Below the pieces are notes generated by a model. The model saw nothing but the letters and a program-made list of their open reading frames with translations. It was not told the origin of the DNA and did no database searches. A stretch of 64,000 nucleotides of DNA from an uncultured Paraprevotella sp. (GTDB lineage: Bacteria; Bacteroidota; Bacteroidia; Bacteroidales; Bacteroidaceae), in the NCBI GenBank assembly GCA_944320775.1, contig CALUIV010000002.1, forward strand, positions 87,224 to 151,223, in the 5' to 3' direction. A program made the translations under genes and the position numbers. This document shows positions 8,198-16,188 of this stretch, piece after piece. Numbering within the stretch: position 1 is the first letter of the stretch; every line of letters begins with the position of its first letter.

Positions 8198-8270
8198 GAA
8201 AGTGTGAGAGGGTAAACTCCCATGTAGCCTTGTCTGAAGGAAAGAAAGTTTAGCAAATCTATTGCGGATA

Positions 8271-8302
8271 TTTGGAAATATAAAGCTTTGAACTTATATT
8301 TG
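8271..8302 (+). promoter_or_regulatory. Promoter of the surface lipoprotein gene
   Basis: TTTG (8271-8274), a 20-bp spacer and TATATTTG (8295-8302) form an exact Bacteroidota promoter. The start site would be near 8309, leaving a leader of about 168 nt with a small inverted repeat (TGGTGC...GCACCA, 8443-8464) just before the start codon. The promoter lies inside the inverted-repeat pair, so inversion would carry it along with its gene. Confidence 0.7.
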
Positions 8303-8476
8303 CAGAGGTCTGCATAGACTTTTTGTTATGTATATAGAGTTGATTTATCAGTTGGCAGGGTGCGTCCGTGGAAGGGGATGTGTTCCCCTCATTTAAGCTC
8401 ATACGTTCGTGCCAGCATTTCATTTTTTTATCTTAAATCGGTTGGTGCTTGTGAGCTTGCACCACATATAGAAATC

Positions 8477-9622
8477 ATGAAGAATATTTTTACATTGGTC
8501 AGTGTCTTTCTTTTCCTATTGATAGGAAGTTATGGATGTAGTGGTTCTGATTTTGAAGAGACAGGCGAAAGAGGTTTTGCTCCGGAAAATCCGGTTTATA
8601 AGGAGTTCAGGTTTTATCCCCGTGTGGACCACTGGTCGATTCGTGTTCTGCCGGGAAACAATCCGGAAGGCGGTATGATAATGGTGAATAGCACCACTAC
8701 GTCCATTCAAAACCCTTATGTCTATTATGAGCGAATGGGCGATAATACGGCCCATTTAAGTTGTAACTTCCAGGCATGGGTCACCGTGGGCAGCATGTAT
8801 GGAACGTTTTATGAATATGATTATAAATTGAACTTCACTTCACCGAATCAAGGTACTTATGTGGGGTATGCCTCCGTCAATATGAAGGATGAAGAAAAGA
8901 TAAGCGGCTATTTTGTCTATGACAGCGATGCCTCCCCTGTTCCTGATGAAGGAGGAAGCGAAGGAGGCGATGACGGGTCCGGCGGGGAAAACAACCCCGG
9001 AACCGGTGGTGGAGATACGGAAATTAAAGAAAACGAGTTGTATGTAAAATTCCATACTGTTTCCCCTGATCGCATTTTTTATCGGGTGGAATATCGGTTT
9101 CCCGGTAACTATACAGACCCCGATGACTATTTAAGGGCTGGTATATGTTATGGCACTTCTCCTCATCCCACCGTTTTTGACCATACGGAGGAGATACAGT
9201 TGGTGCGTCCCAACGGCGATTCATATTCTGGTATTAGCCAGTTGAGCGCCAATACAACCTATTACATCCGTCCGTTCAGGGAAGTCAACGGAGTCATTAC
9301 CTATTACACCGAGACGTCAGTCAAGACTCCCGGAACCACACCCGACAGCGACATCATGCTGAAACTGTCTTATGTGCCCAGCAACAATGTGAAAGCGGAA
9401 TACAGTTTCAATACTGACGGGGAATACAAGTTGGAACTTTGGACGTGGGACATCACGCAGAATTACAGCCCGTATGATTTCGGCTACAAAAAGCAGGGGG
9501 CTAAGGGAATATATACATATAATTGGCTATTGACATGGGAATCAACTCGTTATTTCTACCTTATAGCCAGAGATTTGAAAACGGGAATTGCATATAAATC
9601 CAAAGACTTACATAAGTTGTAG
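8477..9622 (+). CDS. Surface-exposed lipoprotein, two domains with Gly-rich linker
   Basis: This 381-aa protein is of unknown function. Its signal peptide ends in a lipobox-like GSYGC (Cys about residue 21), followed by SGSDFEE, an acidic stretch like the export signal that sends Bacteroidota lipoproteins to the cell surface. Residues about 40-150 form a beta-rich domain. A flexible linker rich in Gly, Asp and Glu (EGGDDGSGG, PGTGGGDTE) spans about 155-185, and the second part has fibronectin-like beta strands (LSANTTYYIRPFREVNGV). The start at 8477 was chosen because the signal peptide begins there; a longer upstream frame has no signal. It lies alone inside the 175-bp inverted repeats. An adhesin or capsule/fimbria-associated role is possible but unproven. 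Confidence 0.85.
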   Translation: MKNIFTLVSVFLFLLIGSYGCSGSDFEETGERGFAPENPVYKEFRFYPRVDHWSIRVLPGNNPEGGMIMVNSTTTSIQNPYVYYERMGDNTAHLSCNFQAWVTVGSMYGTFYEYDYKLNFTSPNQGTYVGYASVNMKDEEKISGYFVYDSDASPVPDEGGSEGGDDGSGGENNPGTGGGDTEIKENELYVKFHTVSPDRIFYRVEYRFPGNYTDPDDYLRAGICYGTSPHPTVFDHTEEIQLVRPNGDSYSGISQLSANTTYYIRPFREVNGVITYYTETSVKTPGTTPDSDIMLKLSYVPSNNVKAEYSFNTDGEYKLELWTWDITQNYSPYDFGYKKQGAKGIYTYNWLLTWESTRYFYLIARDLKTGIAYKSKDLHKL

Positions 9623-9960
9623 CGATCATCAGAACGCAGCTGGAAGAAACATTTTCAATAAGACAAATGTAATGCGGACAAGCCTAAGAACGGTTAAGTG
9701 CCTATGGTTTGTCCGTGTTTTTTAGGGAAATCTTTTACGGCAATCCTCTGTTTCTTCGGTGTATGATACAAGAAATGTAATAATTTTTATACTGTTACCT
9801 AAAAAACAGCATCATCATATCAAGTTATATCATTTTGCGAAGCAAAGAATGAGTGGATTCCGGGGACGGTGATTCAGAAAGGATAGGATAACTGATCCGT
9901 TCTGAATTGTGTGGCCTGTCCCGTGGTACTGCCTTTCTCTTGCGTCTTATACCGGCAGGG
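9623..9960. other. Intergenic region after the lipoprotein gene
   Basis: It holds the terminator at 9675 and then about 230 bp in which I see no intact gene. Its right part may contain further decayed recombinase sequence, since a frame with QEDARQGTPAG (reverse strand) continues leftward from the recombinase remnant. Confidence 0.5.
9675..9724 (+). terminator. Probable terminator after the lipoprotein gene
   Basis: CGGACAA (9675-9681) pairs with TTGTCCG (9709-9715), with extra pairing inside (GCC/GGT), and is followed by TGTTTTTT. Confidence 0.6.
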
Positions 9961-10545
9961 GTACCCTGTCGCGCGTCTTCTTGCGTAAGCGGAGCCAGTA
10001 CATGATGATGGTACTACGGATCACGACGGATTGTTCCCAGACTAACGGCCCGCATGATCATCTTTTTCAATCAGTAAAGATGTTCATGCACGCTCTTCGG
10101 GCTAACTTCTTGTCTGTTCTGAGAAACAGCTTAAAGTCATCGTAGAACACACGGTCAAGATTACGTAACAGGACATCCTCTACATTACGTTTTTCCTTGA
10201 TGAAAGCCGAAAGATGCTTATATGAACGCAGGTAAGAGTCATAAGTTTCTCTTATCCGGTCTATTCCGATACGTTCTTTGAATTCCTCATTATGCTCTCG
10301 GAAAAGAGCCAACAGAGTTAGTGGTTTCTGCCTGACACCCATCACGGTATTCTTCATCTGCTCCACTGTGATGAATCTCAGACTGTTCTTTATCCGTCTG
10401 TAATGCTCATTGATTTCTGTGATCAAATCGTCAATGGCTCGATTGACGGTAAGGGCATTCTCACAGCGGCCGTCAGCCCGTCCTTTTTCAGGATTCCATA
10501 TGGCCGGATTGACAGATACTTTTAATGGGGCGTACCATCACGGGA
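9960..10545 (-). pseudogene. Degenerate tyrosine recombinase (integrase)
   Basis: The best-preserved part is an open stretch (10426-10067) with the core-binding domain: RRIKNSLRFITVEQMKN, LLALFREHNEEFKERIG, YLRSYKHLSAFI, DFKLFLRTDKKLARRACMN. Coding similarity continues upstream in the same frame (VSVNPAIWNPEKGRADGR, an Arm-domain motif) to about 10520, where stops and frame changes break it. At 10067-10072 the frame ends in TGA, but shifting one base gives LKKMIMRAVSLGTIRRDP, the expected continuation; this fits loss of a single base from an Arg codon. A TAG follows at 10017-10015. The catalytic R-H-R-Y domain is not recoverable. It is a dead Bacteroidales-type integrase and the best clue to how this region was acquired. 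Confidence 0.8.
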
Positions 10546-11042
10546 CAATTTCCCCCTGACATCGGATTCGCTCTTTATTAAGATAGAACGATTATATCTG
10601 CCTGATTCATAATCTGTTCTATTGTTTGCAAAGTTAATGTAGACATAGTTTATTATCGGCATGTCAAATATCCTCAGAAATAGACAAAAATGACACTATT
10701 GCCTTCAGGAACCTATATTTTTCATATCTCAAGAAAAATAAGTATCTTCGCAGAGTCAGAATGATGAAACTGCGTTCTTTACGGACGGAGCAGAAGTGAC
10801 TATTCAAACGGATTAATGCAACCGGAATGGGCAACGGATAGGTAGCAATTTTTCTGCTTAGCTATTCAAAAAACGGCTTTAAAGCACATATTAAGGAATA
10901 TTGAATAATGCCACGTATCTTACTGAAAAACCAATAGTTTACATTATTTTTCCTGAATCCATCCATAATCGGGCGAGTTTTACTATCTTTAAATAAGATC
11001 GGATGCGGTTCGGCATAGTCCAACCAGAAAACTTCGTTTTCG
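10546..11042. other. Gene-free stretch holding the right repeat arm
   Basis: Between the recombinase remnant and the truA promoter I see no real gene. It contains about 270 bp of AT-rich sequence, the right inverted-repeat arm (10816-10990) and the start of the right direct repeat. A 65-codon reverse frame at 11059-10862 lies wholly over repeat and promoter sequence and is judged chance. Confidence 0.65.
10816..10990 (-). repeat. Right arm of the 175-bp inverted repeat
   Basis: Reverse complement of 7650-7824, 173 of 175 bases identical. Its outer end reads TACTATCTTTAAATAAG on the forward strand, so the -7-like box present in the left arm is broken here. It ends 30 bp before the right direct repeat. 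Confidence 0.95.
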
Positions 11043-11063
11043 TTTGCCTCTGCGCTCACCTTT
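11021..11063 (+). repeat. Right direct repeat flanking the accessory island
   Basis: Matches 6475-6517 at 41 of 43 positions. It includes the -33 element and most of the spacer of the truA promoter, so this copy is probably the functional, ancestral one. Confidence 0.85.
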
Positions 11064-11074
11064 CACTATCTTTG
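11043..11074 (+). promoter_or_regulatory. truA promoter
   Basis: TTTG (11043-11046), a 20-bp spacer and TATCTTTG (11067-11074). The start site would be near 11081, only about 11 nt before the truA ATG, so the mRNA has a very short leader. Confidence 0.65.
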
Positions 11075-11091
11075 TCCGTAAAATCAGGAAA

Positions 11092-11841
11092 ATGCAAAGA
11101 TATTTCATTTATTTGGCCTATGATGGCACCCGATATCATGGCTGGCAGATCCAGCCAAACGGAATCAGTGTGCAGGAAACGTTACAGCAGGCTTTGTCCA
11201 CGGTGTTGCGTTTGTCAGTGGCCATTGTCGGTGCCGGACGGACGGACACCGGGGTGCATGCCCGCCTGATGGTGGCTCATTTTGATTATGAAGGGGAGCT
11301 CGACGGAAGCAGACTGACGGATAAACTGAACCGGCTGTTGCCTCCGGATATATCTGTCTACCGGATTGTTCCGGTTCGGGCAGATGCTCATGCCCGTTTT
11401 GATGCCCTTGCCCGAACCTATCATTATTTTGTTCATTTGGGAAAGGACCCTTTCTGCCGTCAGTATTCCTGTCGGTTGTATAACAAGCCGGATTTCGAGG
11501 CGATGAATCAGGCTGCAGCCCGCCTGTTCGACTATACGGATTTTACGAGTTTCAGCAAAACCCATACGGATACCAAGACCAATAATTGTCGGATTATGAA
11601 GGCGGAGTGGAAACCGTTGGGAGACAACCAGTGGTATTTTGAAATTCAGGCTGACCGCTTCCTGCGTAATATGGTGCGTGCGATAGTTGGAACGCTGCTG
11701 GAGGTCGGACGGGGCAAGATGACTCAGGAAGAGTTTTGCCGGGTGATTGAAGGGAAAAACCGTTGTCGGGCAGGAGAGTCTGTACCGGGGAACGCGCTTT
11801 TTCTGGTAGATGTGACTTATCCTGATCGTTGTTTCGAATAA
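11092..11841 (+). CDS. truA: tRNA pseudouridine synthase A
   Basis: TruA makes pseudouridine at positions 38-40 of the tRNA anticodon arm. At 249 aa it has the normal length. [11 protein letters not shown] (about residue 45) contains the catalytic Asp, and [18 protein letters not shown] and [22 protein letters not shown] are the family's later motifs. The ATG at 11092 ([19 protein letters not shown]) is the family start; the frame is open further upstream only through the promoter. It is followed 23 bp later by an EamA transporter, probably in the same transcript. Confidence 0.96.
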   Translation: MQRYFIYLAYDGTRYHGWQIQPNGISVQETLQQALSTVLRLSVAIVGAGRTDTGVHARLMVAHFDYEGELDGSRLTDKLNRLLPPDISVYRIVPVRADAHARFDALARTYHYFVHLGKDPFCRQYSCRLYNKPDFEAMNQAAARLFDYTDFTSFSKTHTDTKTNNCRIMKAEWKPLGDNQWYFEIQADRFLRNMVRAIVGTLLEVGRGKMTQEEFCRVIEGKNRCRAGESVPGNALFLVDVTYPDRCFE

Positions 11842-11864
11842 ATTGATAAATGGGATTTTGAATC

Positions 11865-12782
11865 ATGTGGTTGGCTTATTCTTTTCTTTCTGCGGCTCTG
11901 TTGGGTTTTTATGATGTGTTCAAGAAAAAGTCCTTACGTGGTAATGCGGTCATTCCCGTGCTGTGCTTGAATACACTCTTTTGCAGTCTGATTTTTCTTC
12001 CGATGGTGTTTCTTTCCCTGTCCGGACATCTGGAGCAGGGCTCGCTTTTCTATATCCCCGTGGCCGGATGGGAGGTTCAGCGTTATGTGTTGCTGAAGGC
12101 GCTGATCGTCTTGTCGTCCTGGTTGCTGGGCTATTTTGGTATGAAACATTTGCCGATAACCATCGTCTGTCCGATTAATGCCACCCGTCCGGTATTGGTT
12201 TTGATCGGTGCCCTTTTGGTTTATGGCGAACGGTTGAATCTTTATCAGTGGATTGGTGTCCTGCTGGCTTTGTTCTCGCTATTCCTGTTGAGCAGGAGCG
12301 GAAAAAAGGAGGGGATTGATTTCCGACACAATAAGTGGATTGTATTCATTGCCCTGGCCAGTATTTTGGGGGCGGTGAGCGGACTTTATGACAAGTATCT
12401 GATGGCTTCTCCGGAGAACGGAGGTGTGGGACTTGACCGTATGGTCGTTCAAAGTTATTATAATTTTTATCAGTTCGGACTGATGGGGTTGGTGCTGTTG
12501 TTTTTGTGGCTGCCGGTCCGGAAGAAGACCACGCCGTTCAGTTGGCACTGGAGCATTCTGATGATTTCACTGTTCCTTTGTGCTGCGGATTTTGTCTACT
12601 TCTATGCCCTTAGCCTGGATGGCGCGATGATTTCGATTGTGTCCATGGTGCGGCGAGGAAGTGTGCTGGTGTCGTTCCTGTTCGGAGTCTTGATTTTCCG
12701 CGAGAAGAATTTGCGCAGTAAGGCTGTCGATCTGTTGCTGGTGCTGTTGGGTATGATTTTCCTGTATATCGGTTCCCGTTAA
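11865..12782 (+). CDS. EamA-family (DMT) transporter
   Basis: This is a 305-aa integral inner-membrane protein with about ten hydrophobic segments arranged as two five-helix halves, the drug/metabolite transporter plan. GYFGMKHLPITIVCPINATRP and the later YALSLDGAMISIVSMVRRGSVLVSF are the paired EamA signature regions, each just before the last helices of its half. The C-terminal end LVLLGMIFLYIGSR is typical. The substrate cannot be read from sequence. It lies 23 bp downstream of truA. Confidence 0.88.
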   Translation: MWLAYSFLSAALLGFYDVFKKKSLRGNAVIPVLCLNTLFCSLIFLPMVFLSLSGHLEQGSLFYIPVAGWEVQRYVLLKALIVLSSWLLGYFGMKHLPITIVCPINATRPVLVLIGALLVYGERLNLYQWIGVLLALFSLFLLSRSGKKEGIDFRHNKWIVFIALASILGAVSGLYDKYLMASPENGGVGLDRMVVQSYYNFYQFGLMGLVLLFLWLPVRKKTTPFSWHWSILMISLFLCAADFVYFYALSLDGAMISIVSMVRRGSVLVSFLFGVLIFREKNLRSKAVDLLLVLLGMIFLYIGSR

Positions 12783-12836
12783 TGCAGGGGTAATCTGTTA
12801 AATGAGTATTTTAATTTACGAGAAAATATAAAAGTG

Positions 12837-13508
12837 ATGAAAAAAAATGTATGGTTATTAAGTCTGATTCTGTTGTTTGCTAGTCATTTATCAATATATG
12901 GAAATGTTGTAACAGCCGATAGTGATTCTATACGAATGCGTCAGGTGTTTGCTGAAATGCCGGACAGTATTTTGGGTATTCTAACCAAATACAACCGTTT
13001 GGACTGTATTGATTTTATAGAAAATAATTTGCCGGCAAAAGTGGAAAATAGGTTAGGTGGACAAACAGAATTAAAATGCCTGACAGAAGATTATCTGAGT
13101 TTACAACTAACTGTTTCCAGCCGTGTGGAAATGAAATTACTTCCCGAGACTGATGGAAACTATTATATATGTATGGCCCGGACGTATAGCGGTCCGATAC
13201 CGGAAACGACGCTAAAACTGTATCGTCAGGACTGGACAGAAGTGGAAGGGAATAAATGGCTGAAACGTCCGGAATATGACGACTATTGGCAAATGCCTGA
13301 TTCGGTTTCAGAATCGGATGTAAAACGTTGGAAACAGATGCAGGATATGTATCTGATAGAGGTTACTTTGTCGGCAGATAGCAGAAGTATAATTTTTACG
13401 CTACAGCCTGGTGAGGTGGAATATGGAGAAGCTGAAAAAATGAAGTCCGTTTTGCGTCCGATATTTTTCGTATGGAATGGACGGCGTTTTGAACGTCAGG
13501 ATTCTTGA
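12837..13508 (+). CDS. DUF3256 family protein
   Basis: This secreted or periplasmic 223-aa protein has a signal peptide (MKKNVWLLSLILLFASHLSIYG). The mature part matches the DUF3256 pattern seen in Bacteroidales: FAEMPDSILGILTKYNRLDCIDF near residue 38, CLTEDYLSLQLT, and a charged C-terminal half ending RPIFFVWNGRRF. The function is unknown. The ATG at 12837 is used; a GTG three bases earlier is not needed. The gene sits between the EamA transporter and a metallopeptidase, all on one strand with gaps of 54 and 27 bp. Confidence 0.82.
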   Translation: MKKNVWLLSLILLFASHLSIYGNVVTADSDSIRMRQVFAEMPDSILGILTKYNRLDCIDFIENNLPAKVENRLGGQTELKCLTEDYLSLQLTVSSRVEMKLLPETDGNYYICMARTYSGPIPETTLKLYRQDWTEVEGNKWLKRPEYDDYWQMPDSVSESDVKRWKQMQDMYLIEVTLSADSRSIIFTLQPGEVEYGEAEKMKSVLRPIFFVWNGRRFERQDS

Positions 13509-13535
13509 CCGGTCATGAGTAAATGATGATATGCA

Positions 13536-14297
13536 ATGGAACAGGATCATTTTTTTCATTTGTTGCAAGAGCTGACTGTTGACTGTAAAGACGATCAGAC
13601 TGCTTTTGTCGTACAAGATCGTATCCTGATTTTGAAAAAATTACTGGAATCGTCTGTTTATCGTCTGGTTTATTCGGGAGAACTGGCCTATGTTTATATG
13701 CGCAGTGGAACGGATTTGACTAAACCTTATGTTTTGATTTCATCGCATATAGATTGTGTTTATACGGATTTATGTGCGACTTCTATGCCGACAACATACC
13801 ACGGAACGTTCGATAACAGTCTGACCAACGCTTGTCTGATTGATTTGATGTTACGTGATGCTTTACCGGATGGGGTAGTTGTTGCTTTTACTGGGGCGGA
13901 AGAACAGGGGAACTATGACGGTGCTTCCGAAGTGGTTCAGTTTGTTCAGGCCAATAATGATTTATGTCGTCTGGCATTAGTTCTTGATGTGACTAATGAA
14001 GGATATGCCAGTTGTGCTTCCTTTACATTGGAAAATGATCAGGGCATTGATTTGTTTTCTGCTCATCGGTTAGTGGAACGTCTGAAACATGTACGGGATC
14101 GTTTTGTATTGGTTCATGACGGATTACCTGATGAAACCTGGTTTTATTATCCACAGTTTAATTTACCGACATTAAGTCTTTGTATTCCTGTAGATGGAGA
14201 TATGCATGAGGATTCTGGTGTGACTGTGCGTAAATCTTCAATTCGGGATTACCAGGCTGCATTACAGACCGTGGTAGACTGTTTTCTTGCTTATTGA
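13536..14297 (+). CDS. M28/M42-like metallopeptidase
   Basis: This is a 253-aa zinc-peptidase-like protein without a signal peptide, so probably cytoplasmic. Candidate metal ligands follow the M28/M42 order: SSHIDCV (His, Asp region, about residue 68), GTFDNSLT (Asp, about 88), TGAEEQGNYDG (catalytic Glu pair, about 117) and LVLDVTNEG (Asp), with a His in MHEDSG near the end. The protein is short because the M42 lid domain is missing. The assignment to M28 versus M42 is uncertain; activity is plausible because all ligand positions are filled. Confidence 0.75.
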   Translation: MEQDHFFHLLQELTVDCKDDQTAFVVQDRILILKKLLESSVYRLVYSGELAYVYMRSGTDLTKPYVLISSHIDCVYTDLCATSMPTTYHGTFDNSLTNACLIDLMLRDALPDGVVVAFTGAEEQGNYDGASEVVQFVQANNDLCRLALVLDVTNEGYASCASFTLENDQGIDLFSAHRLVERLKHVRDRFVLVHDGLPDETWFYYPQFNLPTLSLCIPVDGDMHEDSGVTVRKSSIRDYQAALQTVVDCFLAY

Positions 14298-14404
14298 TTT
14301 TTTCGAGCTAATATTTTAGAAAAGAAGACTGTTTATTAGATCCTTTTGAGTTGGCCGTCACGTAAAAAGCACTTGGTGATTACGTATTTTGTGTAATAAT
14401 AAAA

Positions 14405-14428
14405 AAGGCGTGGATACTTCCACGCCTT
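14405..14428. terminator. Bidirectional terminator between the peptidase and rpmE
   Basis: A perfect 10-bp stem (14405-14414 with 14419-14428) and a 4-nt loop, preceded by an A-run (the T-tract for the reverse-strand rpmE) and followed by TTAAATACG. It serves rpmE best. Confidence 0.85.
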
Positions 14429-14451
14429 AAATACGTTTGTTATCGCCTGAT

Positions 14452-14703
14452 TTATTTGCGGCTTTTTGCATAACGGCTCATGAACTTGTCTACGCGACCT
14501 GCAGTATCGACCAACTTGCTCTTACCAGTATAGAACGGGTGAGAAGTGCTGGAGATTTCAATCTTCACTACAGGATAAGTTTCGCCTTCGAACTCAACTG
14601 TTTCAGTTGTCTTACAAGTAGAACGAGTAAGGAACATGTCACCGTTGCTCATATCCTTGAATACAACAGGACGATAGTTTTCTGGATGAATATCTTTTTT
14701 CAT
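14452..14703 (-). CDS. rpmE2: 50S ribosomal protein L31, type B
   Basis: This is an 83-aa ribosomal protein, starting [18 protein letters not shown] with the later motifs [21 protein letters not shown]. It lacks the CxxC zinc motif of zinc-type L31, which makes it the zinc-independent type B form. It stands alone with its own promoter (14814-14783) and terminator. Confidence 0.96.
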   Translation of the reverse strand: MKKDIHPENYRPVVFKDMSNGDMFLTRSTCKTTETVEFEGETYPVVKIEISSTSHPFYTGKSKLVDTAGRVDKFMSRYAKSRK

Positions 14704-15058
14704 ATCTTAATAAAATTATTGTCTTTTAATTTGGTACTTATAGCTGGTAACTATAATGTGTAATGGTCTGTTTTACGGGTTGCAAAGTTACGTCATTTCT
14801 TTAATATGACCAAATAAATAACTAAAAAAACTTTTGATTCCGCTTTTTATTAAGTGTTAAATAGTTTATGATGTACTCTGTAAGGTTTGGATTGTGGTTG
14901 TTTTTTTAGTTTTATGCAGATTTTATTCTGCTTCTTTTTCATTGAAAGACTTTCTGTTTTTTTCTTGAAAAAAAGCACTTAATATCCACTCCATTTACCG
15001 AAAAATCCCTATCTTTGCAAAGGAAAAAGACATTTTTCGTTTTTAAATTTATAAAGAC
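14704..15058. other. Divergent regulatory region between rpmE and fba
   Basis: This 355-bp AT-rich stretch carries the reverse-strand rpmE promoter and, on the forward strand, TATCTTTG at 15010-15017 as the likely -7 box for the aldolase gene. No good TTTG stands 19-21 bp upstream of that box. No gene is seen. Confidence 0.65.
14783..14814 (-). promoter_or_regulatory. rpmE promoter
   Basis: Reading the reverse strand: TTTG (14814-14811), a 20-bp spacer and TAACTTTG (14790-14783). The leader is about 73 nt. Confidence 0.7.
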
Positions 15059-16057
15059 ATGGTAAATTACAAAGATTTAGGTTTGGTTAATACCAAAGAG
15101 ATGTTTGCTAAGGCCATCAACGGCGGTTATGCAATTCCTGCTTTCAACTTCAACAATATGGAGCAGATGCAGGCTATCATTAAGGCAGCTGTAGAGACTA
15201 AGTCTCCGGTTATCCTTCAGGTTTCTAAGGGTGCTCGTCAGTATGCTAACGCTACTTTGTTGCGCTATATGGCTCAGGGTGCTGTTGAGTATGCTAAGGA
15301 ATTGGGCTGCGAAAATCCTCAGATTGTATTGCATCTCGACCATGGTGATACTTTTGAAACTTGCAAGAGCTGTATCGATTCAGGTTTCTCTTCAGTGATG
15401 ATCGACGGTTCTCACTTGCCATACGAAGAGAACGTTGCCTTGACAAAGAAGGTTGTTGACTATGCTCATCAGTTTGATGTAACTGTAGAGGGTGAGCTTG
15501 GTGTATTGGCTGGTGTAGAGGATGAAGTTTCTTCAGACCACCATACATATACCAATCCAGAGGAAGTTATTGACTTTGCAACTCGTACAGGTTGTGATTC
15601 TTTGGCAATCTCTATCGGTACTTCTCACGGTGCATACAAGTTTACTCCGGAACAGTGCCATGTAGATCCTGCAACTGGTCGTTTGGTTCCTCCTCCATTG
15701 GCATTTGATGTTTTGGATGCAGTTATGGAGAAACTTCCGGGATTCCCAATCGTATTGCACGGATCATCTTCAGTTCCTCAGGAAGAAGTTGATACAATCA
15801 ACAAATATGGTGGTGCTTTGAAAGCTGCTATCGGTATTCCTGAAGAGCAGTTGCGTAAGGCTGCTAAATCTGCAGTTTGCAAGATCAATATTGATTCTGA
15901 CTCTCGTTTGGCAATGACTGCAGCAATCCGTCAGGTATTCGCTGAGAAACCAGCTGAGTTCGATCCACGTAAATATTTGGGTCCGGCTCGTGACAATATG
16001 GAGAAATTGTACAAGCACAAAATCATTAACGTTTTGGGTTCTGATAACAAACTCTAA
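15059..16057 (+). CDS. fba: Class II fructose-1,6-bisphosphate aldolase
   Basis: This glycolytic/gluconeogenic zinc aldolase splits fructose-1,6-bisphosphate into dihydroxyacetone phosphate and glyceraldehyde-3-phosphate in the cytoplasm. At 332 aa it carries LHLDHGDTFETCKSCIDSG (first zinc His), MIDGSH, EGELGVLAGVEDEV, IGTSHGAYKF (zinc His) and LHGSSSVP (third zinc His). The pattern is that of the class IIB/tagatose-like branch. Codon use is strongly biased, fitting high expression. A TATCTTTG box lies 42 bp upstream and a strong terminator directly downstream, so it is monocistronic. Confidence 0.95.
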   Translation: MVNYKDLGLVNTKEMFAKAINGGYAIPAFNFNNMEQMQAIIKAAVETKSPVILQVSKGARQYANATLLRYMAQGAVEYAKELGCENPQIVLHLDHGDTFETCKSCIDSGFSSVMIDGSHLPYEENVALTKKVVDYAHQFDVTVEGELGVLAGVEDEVSSDHHTYTNPEEVIDFATRTGCDSLAISIGTSHGAYKFTPEQCHVDPATGRLVPPPLAFDVLDAVMEKLPGFPIVLHGSSSVPQEEVDTINKYGGALKAAIGIPEEQLRKAAKSAVCKINIDSDSRLAMTAAIRQVFAEKPAEFDPRKYLGPARDNMEKLYKHKIINVLGSDNKL

Positions 16058-16078
16058 TTTATTGTTTCTATATGTTTT

Positions 16079-16110
16079 AAGGCGCACAATAAAAAAGTGC
16101 GCCTTTTTTG
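16079..16110 (+). terminator. Terminator after fba
   Basis: A 9-bp GC-rich stem (16079-16087 with 16097-16105), a 9-nt A-rich loop and a T6 tail. Confidence 0.9.
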
Positions 16111-16119
16111 TTTATTTTA

Positions 16120-16151
16120 TTTGGTAGTTGTTAAATATTGTTCTATATTTG
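16120..16151 (+). promoter_or_regulatory. Promoter of the coiled-coil outer-membrane-type gene
   Basis: TTTG (16120-16123), a 20-bp spacer and TATATTTG (16144-16151); the start codon is 38 bp further on. Confidence 0.65.
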
Positions 16152-16188
16152 TCGCATATTTGACAATAGTTTTCTAATTATAAGGCTT

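Noticed and set aside
7792-8253. 153-codon forward frame across the nuclease/SDR remnant
   Set aside because: It is in a different frame from the recognisable nuclease and SDR-like motifs; its Arg/Pro/Ser-rich composition is typical of a GC-rich shadow.
7650-10990. Composite transposon flanked by insertion sequences
   Set aside because: The arms are only 175 bp and hold no transposase; no transposase is found between them either.
10862-11059. 65-codon reverse reading frame starting [11 protein letters not shown]
   Set aside because: It lies entirely over the right inverted-repeat arm, the direct repeat and the truA promoter; no family resemblance, so it is judged a chance frame.
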